Part shown: positions 27,925 to 35,929 of the stretch, piece after piece
Layout: each line of letters starts with the position of its first letter
How positions within the stretch are numbered: position 1 is the first letter of the stretch
NCBI RefSeq assembly: GCF_000738675.1
Contig: NZ_JPUX01000001.1
Location: forward strand, 1,674,001 to 1,738,000
DNA: 64,000 bases
From: Serratia nematodiphila DZ0503SBS1
GTDB lineage: Bacteria; Pseudomonadota; Gammaproteobacteria; Enterobacterales; Enterobacteriaceae
Direction of reading: 5' to 3'
Notes under the pieces: model-generated
Database searches by the model: none
Seen by the model: the letters and a program-made list of their open reading frames with translations, nothing else
Told to the model about the DNA's origin: nothing
Made by a program: the position numbers and the translations under genes

Positions 27925-30072
27925 TTACTCATGGCCCATCAGCGGGTCGCTGACGCTGTGTTCGCCATCTTCCAGCCGCCCCGCCAGGCGGCGCAGCCAG
28001 CCCCCGGCGCTTTGCAGCGTAATATCGTACCAACCGCCGCTGGCGCGGGCGTCAAACGCTTGCTGATGGCTGCCGCCCGCAGGCAGCGTGATAGGCCACG
28101 GGCCTTGCTGCGTGTAAGGGCAGCGTTCGAGGGTGACCGTTATCGCTTCGGGGGCCGGGTTATTCAACTGCAGCAGCAGGTTGCGCCCCGTCGGGCGCAA
28201 ACGCACCTCCGGCTGCGGCCGGCTCAGGGCGCCGCGCAACTCACGATGAAAGCCGTTGGGGCCAAGCAGCCACAGATGGTACTCATTCTCCGTTTGCCAG
28301 TCGTCGCTGACCGCCTTGCCCGCCTCGACGGTAAAACGGCGCGGGATCTGCGCCAGATCGCGCCGGTCGTAGACGTGAAACACCGCTCCCTGCTCGCCGG
28401 TATTGAACAGGTTCAGCGTCACGCGGCGTTGCTCGACCGCGACGCTGGCCTCGACGTGCAGCTGGTAGGGCAACGCGCGGGAAGGGCGCGCCAGGCGGCG
28501 TTGATGGGGTAAACGCTGGTGGGCGGGCGATGGCAGCGGTACTTGCGGCAGCTGTTCCTGACGCTGGCGCAGGCCGTCGGCGGCGTGGCGGCTGGTGGCG
28601 GGCAGGCTCGGCAGCGCTTCGCCGTTAGGATCGACAAAGTTGAACGCCGAAGTGAGATCGCCGCACACCGCGCGGCGCCAGGCGCTGATGTTGGGTTCAT
28701 GCACCTGAAAGCGCTTTTCCAAAAATTGCAGCACCGAGGTGTGATCGAAAACCTGCGAATTGACCCAGCCGCCGCGGCTCCAGGGCGACAGCACCAGCAT
28801 CGGCACCCGCGGGCCGGGGCCGTAGATGCGGCCGTCCGGCGGCGGTTGATCCTGCGAGCCGGGCGGCGCCACGTGCTGGAAGATCTCGGTGTCGAACGGC
28901 ACCGTCGATTTACCGGCGAAGCTGCCGTCTTCGCGCAGCGACGGCGCGGAAGGCGAAGGCATATGGTCAAAAAAGCCGTCGTTTTCGTCGTAGTTGACCA
29001 ACAGAACGGTTTTACTCCACACCTCCGGGTTGTCGGTCAGCGCGTTGAGGATCTCTTGGGTGAACCAGCCGCCCTGTACCGGGCTGGAGGGATCGGGGTG
29101 TTCCGAATAGGCCGCCGGCGCGATGATCCAGCTGACCTGCGGCAGTTTGCCCTGCTGCACGTCGGCGCGGAATCCGGCCAGCATGGCGTCCAGATCGTTG
29201 CCGTCGGCGGCCGGCAGAGTGTTGCCGTTGCCTTTGTACAGCGGTGCGGCCTCGTTGAGCGCATCGCTATAAGGCACGAAAGCGTTGAAGTCTTTCGGTG
29301 GCCACGCCGGGTTGCCCACTTGAATGCTGGCGGCGCGGTATTGGCGAAAACCCGCCAGCGGGTTGTCGGTAAAGTTGTCCGGCAGGAATTGATACACCTT
29401 CCAGCTGACGCCGCTTGCCTCCAGCCGTTCCGGATAGGTTGTCCACTGGTAGCCGCTGTCCGCCGGGCCGGGGCTGTCCCATTCGTTGACCACCACCGCC
29501 ACGTCGGCGGCGGACGGGCCGTTGGTGCCGGTCCAGTGGAACAGCCGGTTGGTGTTGGTGCCGGCGTGGATGGAGCAGTGATAGGCATCGCACAGGGTGA
29601 AGGCGTTGGCCAGCGCAAACTGGAACGGCAGCTCCTGCTGGCGGTAGTAGCCCATCGAGGCCGGCGTTTTGTAGGTGGGCCAGGCGCTCATGCGGCCGTG
29701 ATCCCAGGCGGCTTGCTCATCCACCCACGAGTGCGGCGTGCCGGTGACGCGCTGGGCGTTGCCGCGTTTGCTGTCCAGATGGTAGGGCAGCACCAGCCGT
29801 TCGGCGCCCTGTTGCTGCCAGACCAGGCGATCGCCGGGCAGTGGAATGGTAAATCGATCGCTGAAGCCGCGCACGCCCGGCAAGGTGCCGAAGTAGTGAT
29901 CGAAAGAGCGGTTCTCCTGCATCAGGATCACCACGTGTTCGACGTCGCGCAGGGTGCCGGTGCGGTTATTGGCGGGAATGGCTAGCGCTTTGCGAATCGA
30001 GGCGGGCAACAGCGAGAACGCCGATCCGATGGCGGCAGCCCGCAGGATGTCTCTGCGAGAAAGGTCAGGCAT
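27925..30072 (-). CDS. Tat-exported phospholipase C-like phosphoesterase
   Basis: A 715-residue protein of the bacterial phosphocholine-type phospholipase C family (PF04185 plus C-terminal DUF756 repeats). A twin-arginine signal S-R-R-D-I-L-R-A-A-A lies at 5-14. The catalytic-core landmark V-I-L-M-Q-E-N-R-S-F-D-H-Y-F-G is at 48-62, then N-Y-D-E-N-D-G-F-F-D-H near 350. The enzyme would split phosphatidylcholine or similar lipids in the periplasm or outside. The nearest recalled relatives are non-haemolytic PLCs of Pseudomonas and Burkholderia. It lies just before the iron genes but is separated from them by a Fur-like site; no phosphate box was recognised. Confidence 0.82.
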   Translation of the reverse strand: MPDLSRRDILRAAAIGSAFSLLPASIRKALAIPANNRTGTLRDVEHVVILMQENRSFDHYFGTLPGVRGFSDRFTIPLPGDRLVWQQQGAERLVLPYHLDSKRGNAQRVTGTPHSWVDEQAAWDHGRMSAWPTYKTPASMGYYRQQELPFQFALANAFTLCDAYHCSIHAGTNTNRLFHWTGTNGPSAADVAVVVNEWDSPGPADSGYQWTTYPERLEASGVSWKVYQFLPDNFTDNPLAGFRQYRAASIQVGNPAWPPKDFNAFVPYSDALNEAAPLYKGNGNTLPAADGNDLDAMLAGFRADVQQGKLPQVSWIIAPAAYSEHPDPSSPVQGGWFTQEILNALTDNPEVWSKTVLLVNYDENDGFFDHMPSPSAPSLREDGSFAGKSTVPFDTEIFQHVAPPGSQDQPPPDGRIYGPGPRVPMLVLSPWSRGGWVNSQVFDHTSVLQFLEKRFQVHEPNISAWRRAVCGDLTSAFNFVDPNGEALPSLPATSRHAADGLRQRQEQLPQVPLPSPAHQRLPHQRRLARPSRALPYQLHVEASVAVEQRRVTLNLFNTGEQGAVFHVYDRRDLAQIPRRFTVEAGKAVSDDWQTENEYHLWLLGPNGFHRELRGALSRPQPEVRLRPTGRNLLLQLNNPAPEAITVTLERCPYTQQGPWPITLPAGGSHQQAFDARASGGWYDITLQSAGGWLRRLAGRLEDGEHSVSDPLMGHE

Positions 30073-30161
30073 GCGTCGTTAATCTCCGTCAGTGTGCTTT
30101 GAAGATAGCCGCTGACGACGATAATGGCGAAAAATAACAGGGAGATGAAAGCGAGAGAAAC

Positions 30162-30183
30162 AATGCTCCCTGGCGGGAGCATT
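30162..30183 (-). terminator. Terminator of the XRE-VUT-queF unit
   Basis: A perfect 9-bp stem AATGCTCCC / GGGAGCATT with a TGGC loop, 11 bases after queF, followed on the minus strand by GTTTCTCTC. Confidence 0.6.
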
Positions 30184-30194
30184 GGGGATGAGGC

Positions 30195-31040
30195 TTACTG
30201 TCTGATCAGGCGGCCGAGCGTCGGCGCCGTTTCGAAATCGCTGCGGAAGGGGTTGATGTCCAGGCCGCCGCGGCGGGTGTAACGCGCGAACACGCTGAGT
30301 TTTTCCGGGCGGCAGCTCTGCTTGATGTCGTTGAAAATGCGCTCGACGCACTGCTCGTGGAATTCGTTGTGCTGGCGGAAGGAGATCAGGTAGCGCAGCA
30401 GGCTTTCGCGATCGATTTGGCGGCCTTCATAGCGGATCACCACGCTGCCCCAGTCCGGCTGGTTGGTGACCAGGCAGTTGGATTTCAGCAGATTGGAAGA
30501 CAGCGTCTCCGCTACGTGCTCCCCTTGATCGGCCGCGCCGCTCAGGTATTCCGGTTTGAAGGCGAAGTCATCGACCGCGATATCCAGATCGTCGATGTTG
30601 ATGCCCGGCAGACGATCGATCTGCGCCGGATAACCTTCCAGACCCGGATAGAGCTTGACGGTGACCTGGCCATTGGCCGCCTGCGACAGATCCTTCTGCA
30701 TAGCGGCGCTCACCTGTTCCACGCTGTCGAAGCGCGTTTGGTTGAAGCTGTTGAGATACAGCTTGAACGATTTGGATTCGATCAGGTTCGACGAGGAATG
30801 CGGGAAGGTAAATTCGCCGATGCCCACCACCGGCTTGCCCTTGGCGTTGAGCCACGACAGCTCGAAGGCGGTCCACAGATCAAAGCCGCTGAACGGCAGT
30901 TGCCGCTCGTCCACGCCGATCAGATCGCGGCCGCGGGCACGCGGCAAGGCTTCGAGCAATGCGGGAGCATATTGATCCGGATAATCGGAGTTCGCGCCAA
31001 GATGGGTGATTTTATCTTGCTTTTGGATATGCATATTCAT
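30195..31040 (-). CDS. queF: NADPH-dependent 7-cyano-7-deazaguanine reductase QueF
   Basis: A 281-residue two-lobed (unimodular long form) QueF. The thioimide-forming Cys is residue 189 in K-S-N-C-L-V-T-N-Q-P-D-W-G-S, with Asp196 as proton donor; the NADPH motif E-S-K-S-F-K-L-Y is at 88-95 and Glu in H-N-E-F-H-E-Q-C. It reduces preQ0 to preQ1 in queuosine synthesis. The N-terminal third differs a good deal from E. coli QueF, and the neighbours (regulator and VUT transporter) are unlike the usual chromosomal context, so it may be a second, accessory QueF. The start overlaps the transporter gene by 29 bases, with AAAGG upstream. Confidence 0.92.
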   Translation of the reverse strand: MNMHIQKQDKITHLGANSDYPDQYAPALLEALPRARGRDLIGVDERQLPFSGFDLWTAFELSWLNAKGKPVVGIGEFTFPHSSSNLIESKSFKLYLNSFNQTRFDSVEQVSAAMQKDLSQAANGQVTVKLYPGLEGYPAQIDRLPGINIDDLDIAVDDFAFKPEYLSGAADQGEHVAETLSSNLLKSNCLVTNQPDWGSVVIRYEGRQIDRESLLRYLISFRQHNEFHEQCVERIFNDIKQSCRPEKLSVFARYTRRGGLDINPFRSDFETAPTLGRLIRQ

Positions 31041-31908
31041 TGCCCTTTGCTTGTTCGGTATTGATGTAGCGATTAAACAGACTGCGGGTGGCGTAGATCG
31101 GCCCGACGCCCAGCAGGGCGTAAACCACCTTGATCAGGAACTGCGACAGGATCATGGTTTTGATGATGTCCCAGCTCAGCACGTTGTAGAACGCCAGCGT
31201 GCAGAACACCACGCTGTCGATGGCCGAAGCCACTACGGTGCTGGTGATCACGCGCACAAACAGGTAGCGGGAATTGGTCAACTCTTTGATTTTGCAGAGC
31301 AGGTAGGAGTTGACGTTTTCGGAGATCAGATAGGCCGCCGACGAGGCCACCAGCACCGCCATGATGCTGTGCACGATGCCGTTGTAGGTCTCGCTGTACT
31401 CCCACTGCGGAATGCTCGGCACCAGCGTCGTTACCCAAACGCCCAGGACGAAGGTCAGATTGGCGATAAACGAGATGATGATGGTGCGCCTGGCCAGCCG
31501 TAAGCCATAGAATTCGTTGAGGATATCCACCAGAATGAACGTGAGCGGGTAAATGAAGATCGCCGGCGGCGTGATGAGATTCAGCACCGGGATTTGGATC
31601 GGCTTGACGCCGCACAGCGTTGAGAAAATATAAATCACGCTGAGCGCCACGGTAATAATCAGGTAGGCGTACCAGGATCGTTCATGGCGATCGCTGAGCT
31701 CGTAGGCGGTTTTTTGTTGGTTGTCACCATAGAGTTTACGGTACAGCGCCTGCAGCTCATGCCGGCTTAAATCTTCTGATATTTCGCTGTCGGCCAGCTC
31801 ATTCAGCCCCATGGTGATGGTTTTGCCGGTGGCTAATACCATAACATTGGCCGCGATGGTGCCATGCCGGGTGAAGCCCAACAGCTTGAACTTCTGATTC
31901 GGTTCCAT
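31012..31908 (-). CDS. Queuosine precursor transporter, VUT (YhhQ/DUF165) family, with N-terminal extension
   Basis: A 298-residue protein. Residues from about 80 on hold six or so hydrophobic segments of the VUT family (I-F-I-Y-P-L-T-F-I-L-V-D-I-L-N-E-F-Y-G is the family's hallmark, near 117-135; D-S-V-V-F near 228). E. coli YhhQ, which imports preQ0/preQ1, has 221 residues. The first 75 residues are a hydrophilic extension (V-L-A-T-G-K-T-I-T-M-G-L-N-E-L) not seen in YhhQ; its role is unknown. The start codon abuts the regulator's stop (TAAATG), and the 3' end overlaps queF, so the three genes form one operon. Confidence 0.88.
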   Translation of the reverse strand: MEPNQKFKLLGFTRHGTIAANVMVLATGKTITMGLNELADSEISEDLSRHELQALYRKLYGDNQQKTAYELSDRHERSWYAYLIITVALSVIYIFSTLCGVKPIQIPVLNLITPPAIFIYPLTFILVDILNEFYGLRLARRTIIISFIANLTFVLGVWVTTLVPSIPQWEYSETYNGIVHSIMAVLVASSAAYLISENVNSYLLCKIKELTNSRYLFVRVITSTVVASAIDSVVFCTLAFYNVLSWDIIKTMILSQFLIKVVYALLGVGPIYATRSLFNRYINTEQAKGNEYAYPKAR

Positions 31909-32523
31909 TTATAGCCTTTCTCCAACGATGTAACCCAGGAATTGCACGGTGTCCTGAGGGCGTTTGTCCATGCTTTCGCTGTCTTTGTCGTCAACCACAA
32001 AGAAGCCGCTTTTTCCCGAGTGATACAGCAAAGGCGAATCGCAAATCAGTACCGGCGGGCGTTTGATGATGATGACTTCGCCGGGAATAAATGACCCTTT
32101 AATTTCGGTCTCTATTTTCATTGCCAACATGTTCGACTCATCGCCGAAGAAATAAGTCAAAGGGAACTCAGTGACCAGTTGCCCGATCTTGCGCTGCGAG
32201 ACGGCCAGGTAGCGCGACTGCGGGATCACCGGAATGGCGGAAGGGTTCTTGTTGCCTTCGGTGGACAGCGTTTCGTTAAGCAGCTCCAGCTTTTCCAGAT
32301 CGTAATCTTCGATCTCTTCACAGGAGACACCGAAGAAATCGGAGATCCGATTCACGGTGGATTGCTGAACGTTGTTCACTCTTCCGTCAAGAATTTTGTA
32401 GAGAGTCGTGCGCGTCAGGCCGCTGCGATTGGAAAAGGAAGCCTTGGTTTCACCGCGGGTACGCATCAGATATTCAATATTTTTAATGATGTTGATTTTG
32501 CGCTGTGCGTTGGTGGTTTTCAT
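31909..32523 (-). CDS. XRE family regulator with S24/LexA-like C-terminal domain
   Basis: A 204-residue protein. Residues about 12-70 are a Cro/CI-type HTH (K-A-S-F-S-N-R-S-G-L-T-R-T-T-L-Y-K-I-L-D-G-R). Residues about 110-200 resemble the peptidase S24 fold (A-M-K-I-E-T..F-I-P-G-E-V-I-I-I-K), but the G-D-S-M catalytic Ser motif is replaced by residues around E-I-K-G-S, so self-cleavage is unlikely and the domain may be a ligand or dimerisation module. It heads the XRE-VUT-queF operon and probably regulates it; repeated TTACGCA sequences flank its promoter's -10. Confidence 0.82.
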   Translation of the reverse strand: MKTTNAQRKINIIKNIEYLMRTRGETKASFSNRSGLTRTTLYKILDGRVNNVQQSTVNRISDFFGVSCEEIEDYDLEKLELLNETLSTEGNKNPSAIPVIPQSRYLAVSQRKIGQLVTEFPLTYFFGDESNMLAMKIETEIKGSFIPGEVIIIKRPPVLICDSPLLYHSGKSGFFVVDDKDSESMDKRPQDTVQFLGYIVGERL

Positions 32524-32541
32524 TGGCTGTCCTTACAAACA

Positions 32542-32582
32542 TTACGCAGGCTTCACTATAACTTACGCATTGGCGTTGTCCA
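32542..32582 (-). promoter_or_regulatory. Promoter and candidate operator of the XRE-VUT-queF operon
   Basis: On the minus strand a -35 TGGACA (32577-32582) and -10 TATAGT (32555-32560) are 16 bases apart. The heptamer TGCGTAA occurs twice in direct orientation (32542-32548 and 32563-32569), 21 bases apart, that is, two helical turns on the same face and bracketing the -10. This suits autoregulation by the XRE protein. Confidence 0.55.
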
Positions 32583-32869
32583 GATAAAAAGGCGCAGGCG
32601 AGCAGGTAACGAACTGATTATTAGTAGTAATTATTGTTTTCCGTCAGCCGTTTAGCGCAATGATATCAGCGGAGGCGGTCTGCTTCCTCTGCGCGAAAGA
32701 TAAAGCCGTGCAAATCAATTGATTAGGTTTCTCTTATGGAAAAGTGAACACAAAAGCCGGTTTTATGTTTACTTTTATGTTGACCAAAGCCGATTTCATG
32801 GGCTACTGTTCATGCAAGCTGAAGTTTCTCTTTACGATCAAAACACGGAAGCCGACAGTTTTTATAATA
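32583..32869. repeat. Non-coding stretch with tandem and inverted repeats upstream of the XRE operon
   Basis: No gene is seen here. TTTTATGTTKAC occurs twice head to tail (32761-32772 and 32773-32784), and AAAAGTGAACA (32740-32750) faces TGTTTACTTTT (32766-32776), 10 of 11 paired. The sequence is AT-rich compared with its surroundings. It could be a regulator-binding region or a remnant. Confidence 0.4.
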
Positions 32870-32903
32870 AAAAGCTCAGAGGGGGCGTTGCCACACTCTG
32901 AGC
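32870..32903 (-). terminator. Terminator downstream of the permease gene
   Basis: A perfect 8-bp stem GCTCAGAG / CTCTGAGC with a 14-base loop, followed on the minus strand by TTTTTATTATA. A second hairpin without T tract lies at 33009-33032 (CACTCC.. / ..GGAGTG), nearer the permease stop. Confidence 0.75.
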
Positions 32904-33052
32904 ATAATGGATAGCTTGCTACCGACACCAGGGACCCTAACCACCACGGCCGTTTATCTGCGCGATCGGCTCATTCTTTTGCATTGAATCCCCTTTTCGA
33001 GCGTTTAACACTCCCCCGTTACCGGAGGAGTGCATTACCGCGTTCACGAAAA

Positions 33053-34354
33053 TCAGAGCGATTTCTGTGATGCCAGCGGTTTTTGCGCCCGGCTGAAGAC
33101 CAGTTTAAGCAGCCAATACAGCAGGCTGGCAGCGACCAGGGAATTGATGGTCGGTACGCCCCATTCGGTCGCCAGGCCAACGGCGCCGCCGGCGATGCTG
33201 GCGACGATCGCCGCACAGCCGATAGTTGGCGTTTCGTTCGGCAACTGGCCGGTCCGGCGGCTCTCATCCAGGATCTTGCGATGGCTGCGCAGCAGATAAT
33301 AGTCCACCAGCATGATGCCGATAATCGGCGGGAAGACCACGCCAAGCACCGTCAGGAAGTCGACAAAACGGTCAAGAATGCCCAGCACCGACAGCGTGGT
33401 GCCCAGAATACCGATCACCAGCGTAGTGTAGGTGTACTTCAGCTTCTTGCCGGTGATGCCTTCCACCGCATTGACGATGCCCAGCGAAGAAGAGTACAGG
33501 TTGAGATCGTTGACGCGCAGGGTGGAGAACACCACCACCAGCAAACCGGCGCCGCCGGCCGCTTGCGACATGATGGTGACCACATCCGCGGTGCCCAGGG
33601 TTTTGGCGATCAGGATCGCCAGGCCGTTCACCACGAACTCGCCGGCGATAATGGTGAAGAGCGTGACGCCGAGCACGTGCTTGCCGTTTTTGGAGTAACG
33701 GGTCAGATCGGGGGTCATCAGGCTGGCCACGATGGCGCCACCGACGACGATGGTGATGCCGGCGCTGATGGTCAGCGGTTCACCCGGCGGTGCCAGCTGG
33801 ATGATCTCCTGCAGGTTATGGCCGGAAAGCGCGGTCACCGAAATATAGGCCACCAGCATGATGAACATCGGCACCGCGATACGGGCGGCGATGCGCAGCG
33901 CCTTGAAGCCGAATGCCACCAGGATGGTCAATAGCGTGCCCGAGAGCCCGGCGGCCAGGCCGAAGCCCAGCTTATTGCCGAGCGCGAAGTCGAGCGACTT
34001 GGCGAAAATGGCGTTCTGAATGCCGAACCAACCCAGCAGGCTGACGGCAACCACCACGCCGATCAGCACCGAGCCCAGACGGCCGAAGCCGCACCAGCGC
34101 GCCAGCAGGCTGCCGGAAATGCCTTCGCGCATGCCCGCCAGCCCCAGGCCGTAGGTCACCACGCCGAAGATCAGGCTGCCGACGAAGATGGCGGTGAAGG
34201 CGTCAATCAGCGTCATGGAATTGCCGAGTACGGCGCCGAGCATGAACTGGTCCAGCGCGGTCAGCATGCCCATATGCACGATGGCCACGCTTAAAAACGA
34301 AACTCGTTTATCCTGCGGCACCCGGGTGAGCGGATAATCTTCGATCTTTATCAC
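33053..34354 (-). CDS. Cytosine-permease-like NCS1 family transporter
   Basis: A 433-residue transporter with about twelve membrane segments, of the purine-cytosine permease family (G-W-F-G-I-Q-N-A-I-F near 110; L-M-T-P-D-L-T-R-Y-S near 210, both substrate-region motifs). The substrate is probably a nucleobase or related ring; it cannot be fixed from sequence. AAGGAAG lies eight bases before a GTG at 34354, which is taken as start; a TTG eight codons upstream would overlap the previous gene's stop. It follows a PAS/LuxR regulator and a GNAT gene on the same strand, with no deaminase nearby. Confidence 0.83.
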   Translation of the reverse strand: MIKIEDYPLTRVPQDKRVSFLSVAIVHMGMLTALDQFMLGAVLGNSMTLIDAFTAIFVGSLIFGVVTYGLGLAGMREGISGSLLARWCGFGRLGSVLIGVVVAVSLLGWFGIQNAIFAKSLDFALGNKLGFGLAAGLSGTLLTILVAFGFKALRIAARIAVPMFIMLVAYISVTALSGHNLQEIIQLAPPGEPLTISAGITIVVGGAIVASLMTPDLTRYSKNGKHVLGVTLFTIIAGEFVVNGLAILIAKTLGTADVVTIMSQAAGGAGLLVVVFSTLRVNDLNLYSSSLGIVNAVEGITGKKLKYTYTTLVIGILGTTLSVLGILDRFVDFLTVLGVVFPPIIGIMLVDYYLLRSHRKILDESRRTGQLPNETPTIGCAAIVASIAGGAVGLATEWGVPTINSLVAASLLYWLLKLVFSRAQKPLASQKSL

Positions 34355-34374
34355 GGTGAGATCTTCCTTGCGGT

Positions 34375-35064
34375 TCAAATAAATTGAATGCCTTTGGTTA
34401 TCAGGCGATCGGGAATGTAGTTATCCAGATTGGCGTATTTGCAGTATTCCTCAAATTGCTGCTGAGTATGCACGTTGGCCTTCTGGTAAATGTTATAAAT
34501 GCGGTTTTCGATGGTCTTATTGCTGACATTATAGATTTTGGCGATCTCTTTCACCGTAAATCTTTGCAGCATAAGGAAAATAACATCGAGTTCGGCACGG
34601 GTGAACAGCTCGTTATTGACTTCGGTGGTCAACACGCTGGGTTTTTGCTGATTGATATACTTCAGCGGCGACAGGCTGTTCATCGGCTTGGCGTTCCAGA
34701 TCACGCCAATCACCTGTTTGTCATCGTTGTACACCGGCAGCTTTTCGCTGATAAACGGCGTCAGGCTGTCTTTGCCGTACCAGTAGTGCGTTTCTATGAC
34801 CGTGACCCGATCGCGCGCCGCTTCGGTCATCTTGTCATGCTCGATAAAGTCGGCGGCGGAGTCGGCCCAGTCGGCGGGGAACTCGTGGTCATATTTGCCG
34901 GCGACGTCGAAATTCAGCGGCGTATTGGTATAGAGATAAGCGGCGCGGTTCATATAGAGGTGGCGGGACAGGTGGTCTTTGATGCCCCAGGGTTCGCTCA
35001 GGTGCTCCATCATGGTGATGAGGCCCTTAAAATAAGATTCATTATTTTTATGTGATGAACCCAT
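34375..35064 (-). CDS. PAS-type sensor with LuxR helix-turn-helix
   Basis: A 229-residue regulator. The first 150 residues look like a PAS-type sensor (Y-N-D-D-K-Q-V-I-G-V-I-W-N-A-K-P near 112), and 155-205 are a LuxR HTH (F-T-R-A-E-L-D-V-I-F-L; K-E-I-A-K-I-Y-N-V-S-N-K-T-I-E-N-R). No phosphoacceptor domain is present. It resembles the enterobacterial PAS/LuxR proteins that respond to small ligands. The ATG at 35064, five bases after GAGG, is preferred to a GTG two codons upstream. It lies 20 bases before the permease and probably controls it. Confidence 0.78.
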   Translation of the reverse strand: MGSSHKNNESYFKGLITMMEHLSEPWGIKDHLSRHLYMNRAAYLYTNTPLNFDVAGKYDHEFPADWADSAADFIEHDKMTEAARDRVTVIETHYWYGKDSLTPFISEKLPVYNDDKQVIGVIWNAKPMNSLSPLKYINQQKPSVLTTEVNNELFTRAELDVIFLMLQRFTVKEIAKIYNVSNKTIENRIYNIYQKANVHTQQQFEEYCKYANLDNYIPDRLITKGIQFI

Positions 35065-35091
35065 ACCCACCTCTGTGCCGCTCAGGCCGCG

Positions 35092-35502
35092 TTACAGGCT
35101 TTTAGCCAGATAATGGCGGGTGTGGCGATGCGCATAGTCGCCCAGCTCGCCGTAGACCCGGTAGCCCAATTTTTCGTAGAAGCCTCTGGCCTGGAAATCG
35201 AAGGTATCGACATAGGCCATATGGCAACCGCGCTTGCGGGCTTCTTCTTCGGCCAACTCCATCAATTGGCGGCCATACCCGCTTTTGCGGCATTGATCGC
35301 CAACCCACAGATACTGCACTTCCAGGCCGCCCCACCAGGTGCGCGCGACCAGGCCGCCGACGATCTGCTGGTTGTCGTCGGTAACGGTCAGGAACAGCGG
35401 GTGAATGTCTACGGGCTGGGTTTTGTGATTGTGCGCCCAAAGGCTGTCGATAACGAACTCTTCATCCTGCGGGTTGGGTTTGTCGGTGATATTAATATTC
35501 AT
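35092..35502 (-). CDS. GNAT family N-acetyltransferase
   Basis: A 136-residue GNAT protein. The acetyl-CoA pyrophosphate loop is Q-C-R-K-S-G-Y-G-R-Q-L-M (about 72-83), followed by A-R-G-F-Y-E-K-L-G-Y-R-V-Y-G (about 103-117), the beta5-alpha4 region. The acceptor is unknown. It is the first gene of a GNAT, PAS/LuxR, permease string with gaps of about 20 bases. It might acetylate a substrate or product of that permease, or be unrelated. Confidence 0.8.
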   Translation of the reverse strand: MNINITDKPNPQDEEFVIDSLWAHNHKTQPVDIHPLFLTVTDDNQQIVGGLVARTWWGGLEVQYLWVGDQCRKSGYGRQLMELAEEEARKRGCHMAYVDTFDFQARGFYEKLGYRVYGELGDYAHRHTRHYLAKSL

Positions 35503-35929
35503 TTTTAATATAATTCCCTGATTTAATTATTCAAAACTGAACTAGGCGCTTTCGCCCCAACCGCTTCTAATATCACTTTCGTTAATGTATTTCAAGGGTG
35601 GTTTTCACCCTTTTCCGCCTGGTGAGCGGGCGCTTATGATAGGCGCCACAGGGAGAAGAAAATAGTGAAACAGGCGGTATTAAAACGCTGAAATGCCCTG
35701 CTTACACCATCTTTTCCTACTTGCGCCTCACCAGGGCCCCACCGGGAAAACTGCAGTACTGTATGGCTCCACCGGATAGAGCAAGCTCACTTGCCGACGG
35801 GGGAGCCACTTTGTTTTTTGACGCGCCCGCCCGCGGCCACCGTTCTCTGTCTCAGATATTAAACACTCTTCTTATCAGAAGATATGCGCCGCAGATGAAA
35901 ATGTGGCCGATGCCTTCTGAGCTGCGAAT
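35503..35929. other. 427-base gap between GNAT and esterase genes
   Basis: No convincing gene. A hairpin AAGGGTG / CACCCTT with a TTTTCC tail on the plus strand (35594-35614) resembles a terminator, but no plus-strand gene leads into it. The part just upstream of the GNAT gene is AT-rich and probably holds its promoter. Confidence 0.4.

Noticed and set aside
26703..27932. Longer start for the iron-binding protein overlapping the phospholipase gene
   Set aside because: The internal ATG at 27839 has a ribosome site and yields a clean signal peptide.
32524..32700. preQ1 riboswitch upstream of the queF operon
   Set aside because: No match to the class I consensus or to an H-type pseudoknot near the start; the region looks like a protein-controlled promoter.
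33053..34378. TTG start for the permease giving a 4-base overlap with the LuxR-type gene
   Set aside because: The GTG at 34354 has AAGGAAG at good spacing and starts where the family similarity begins.
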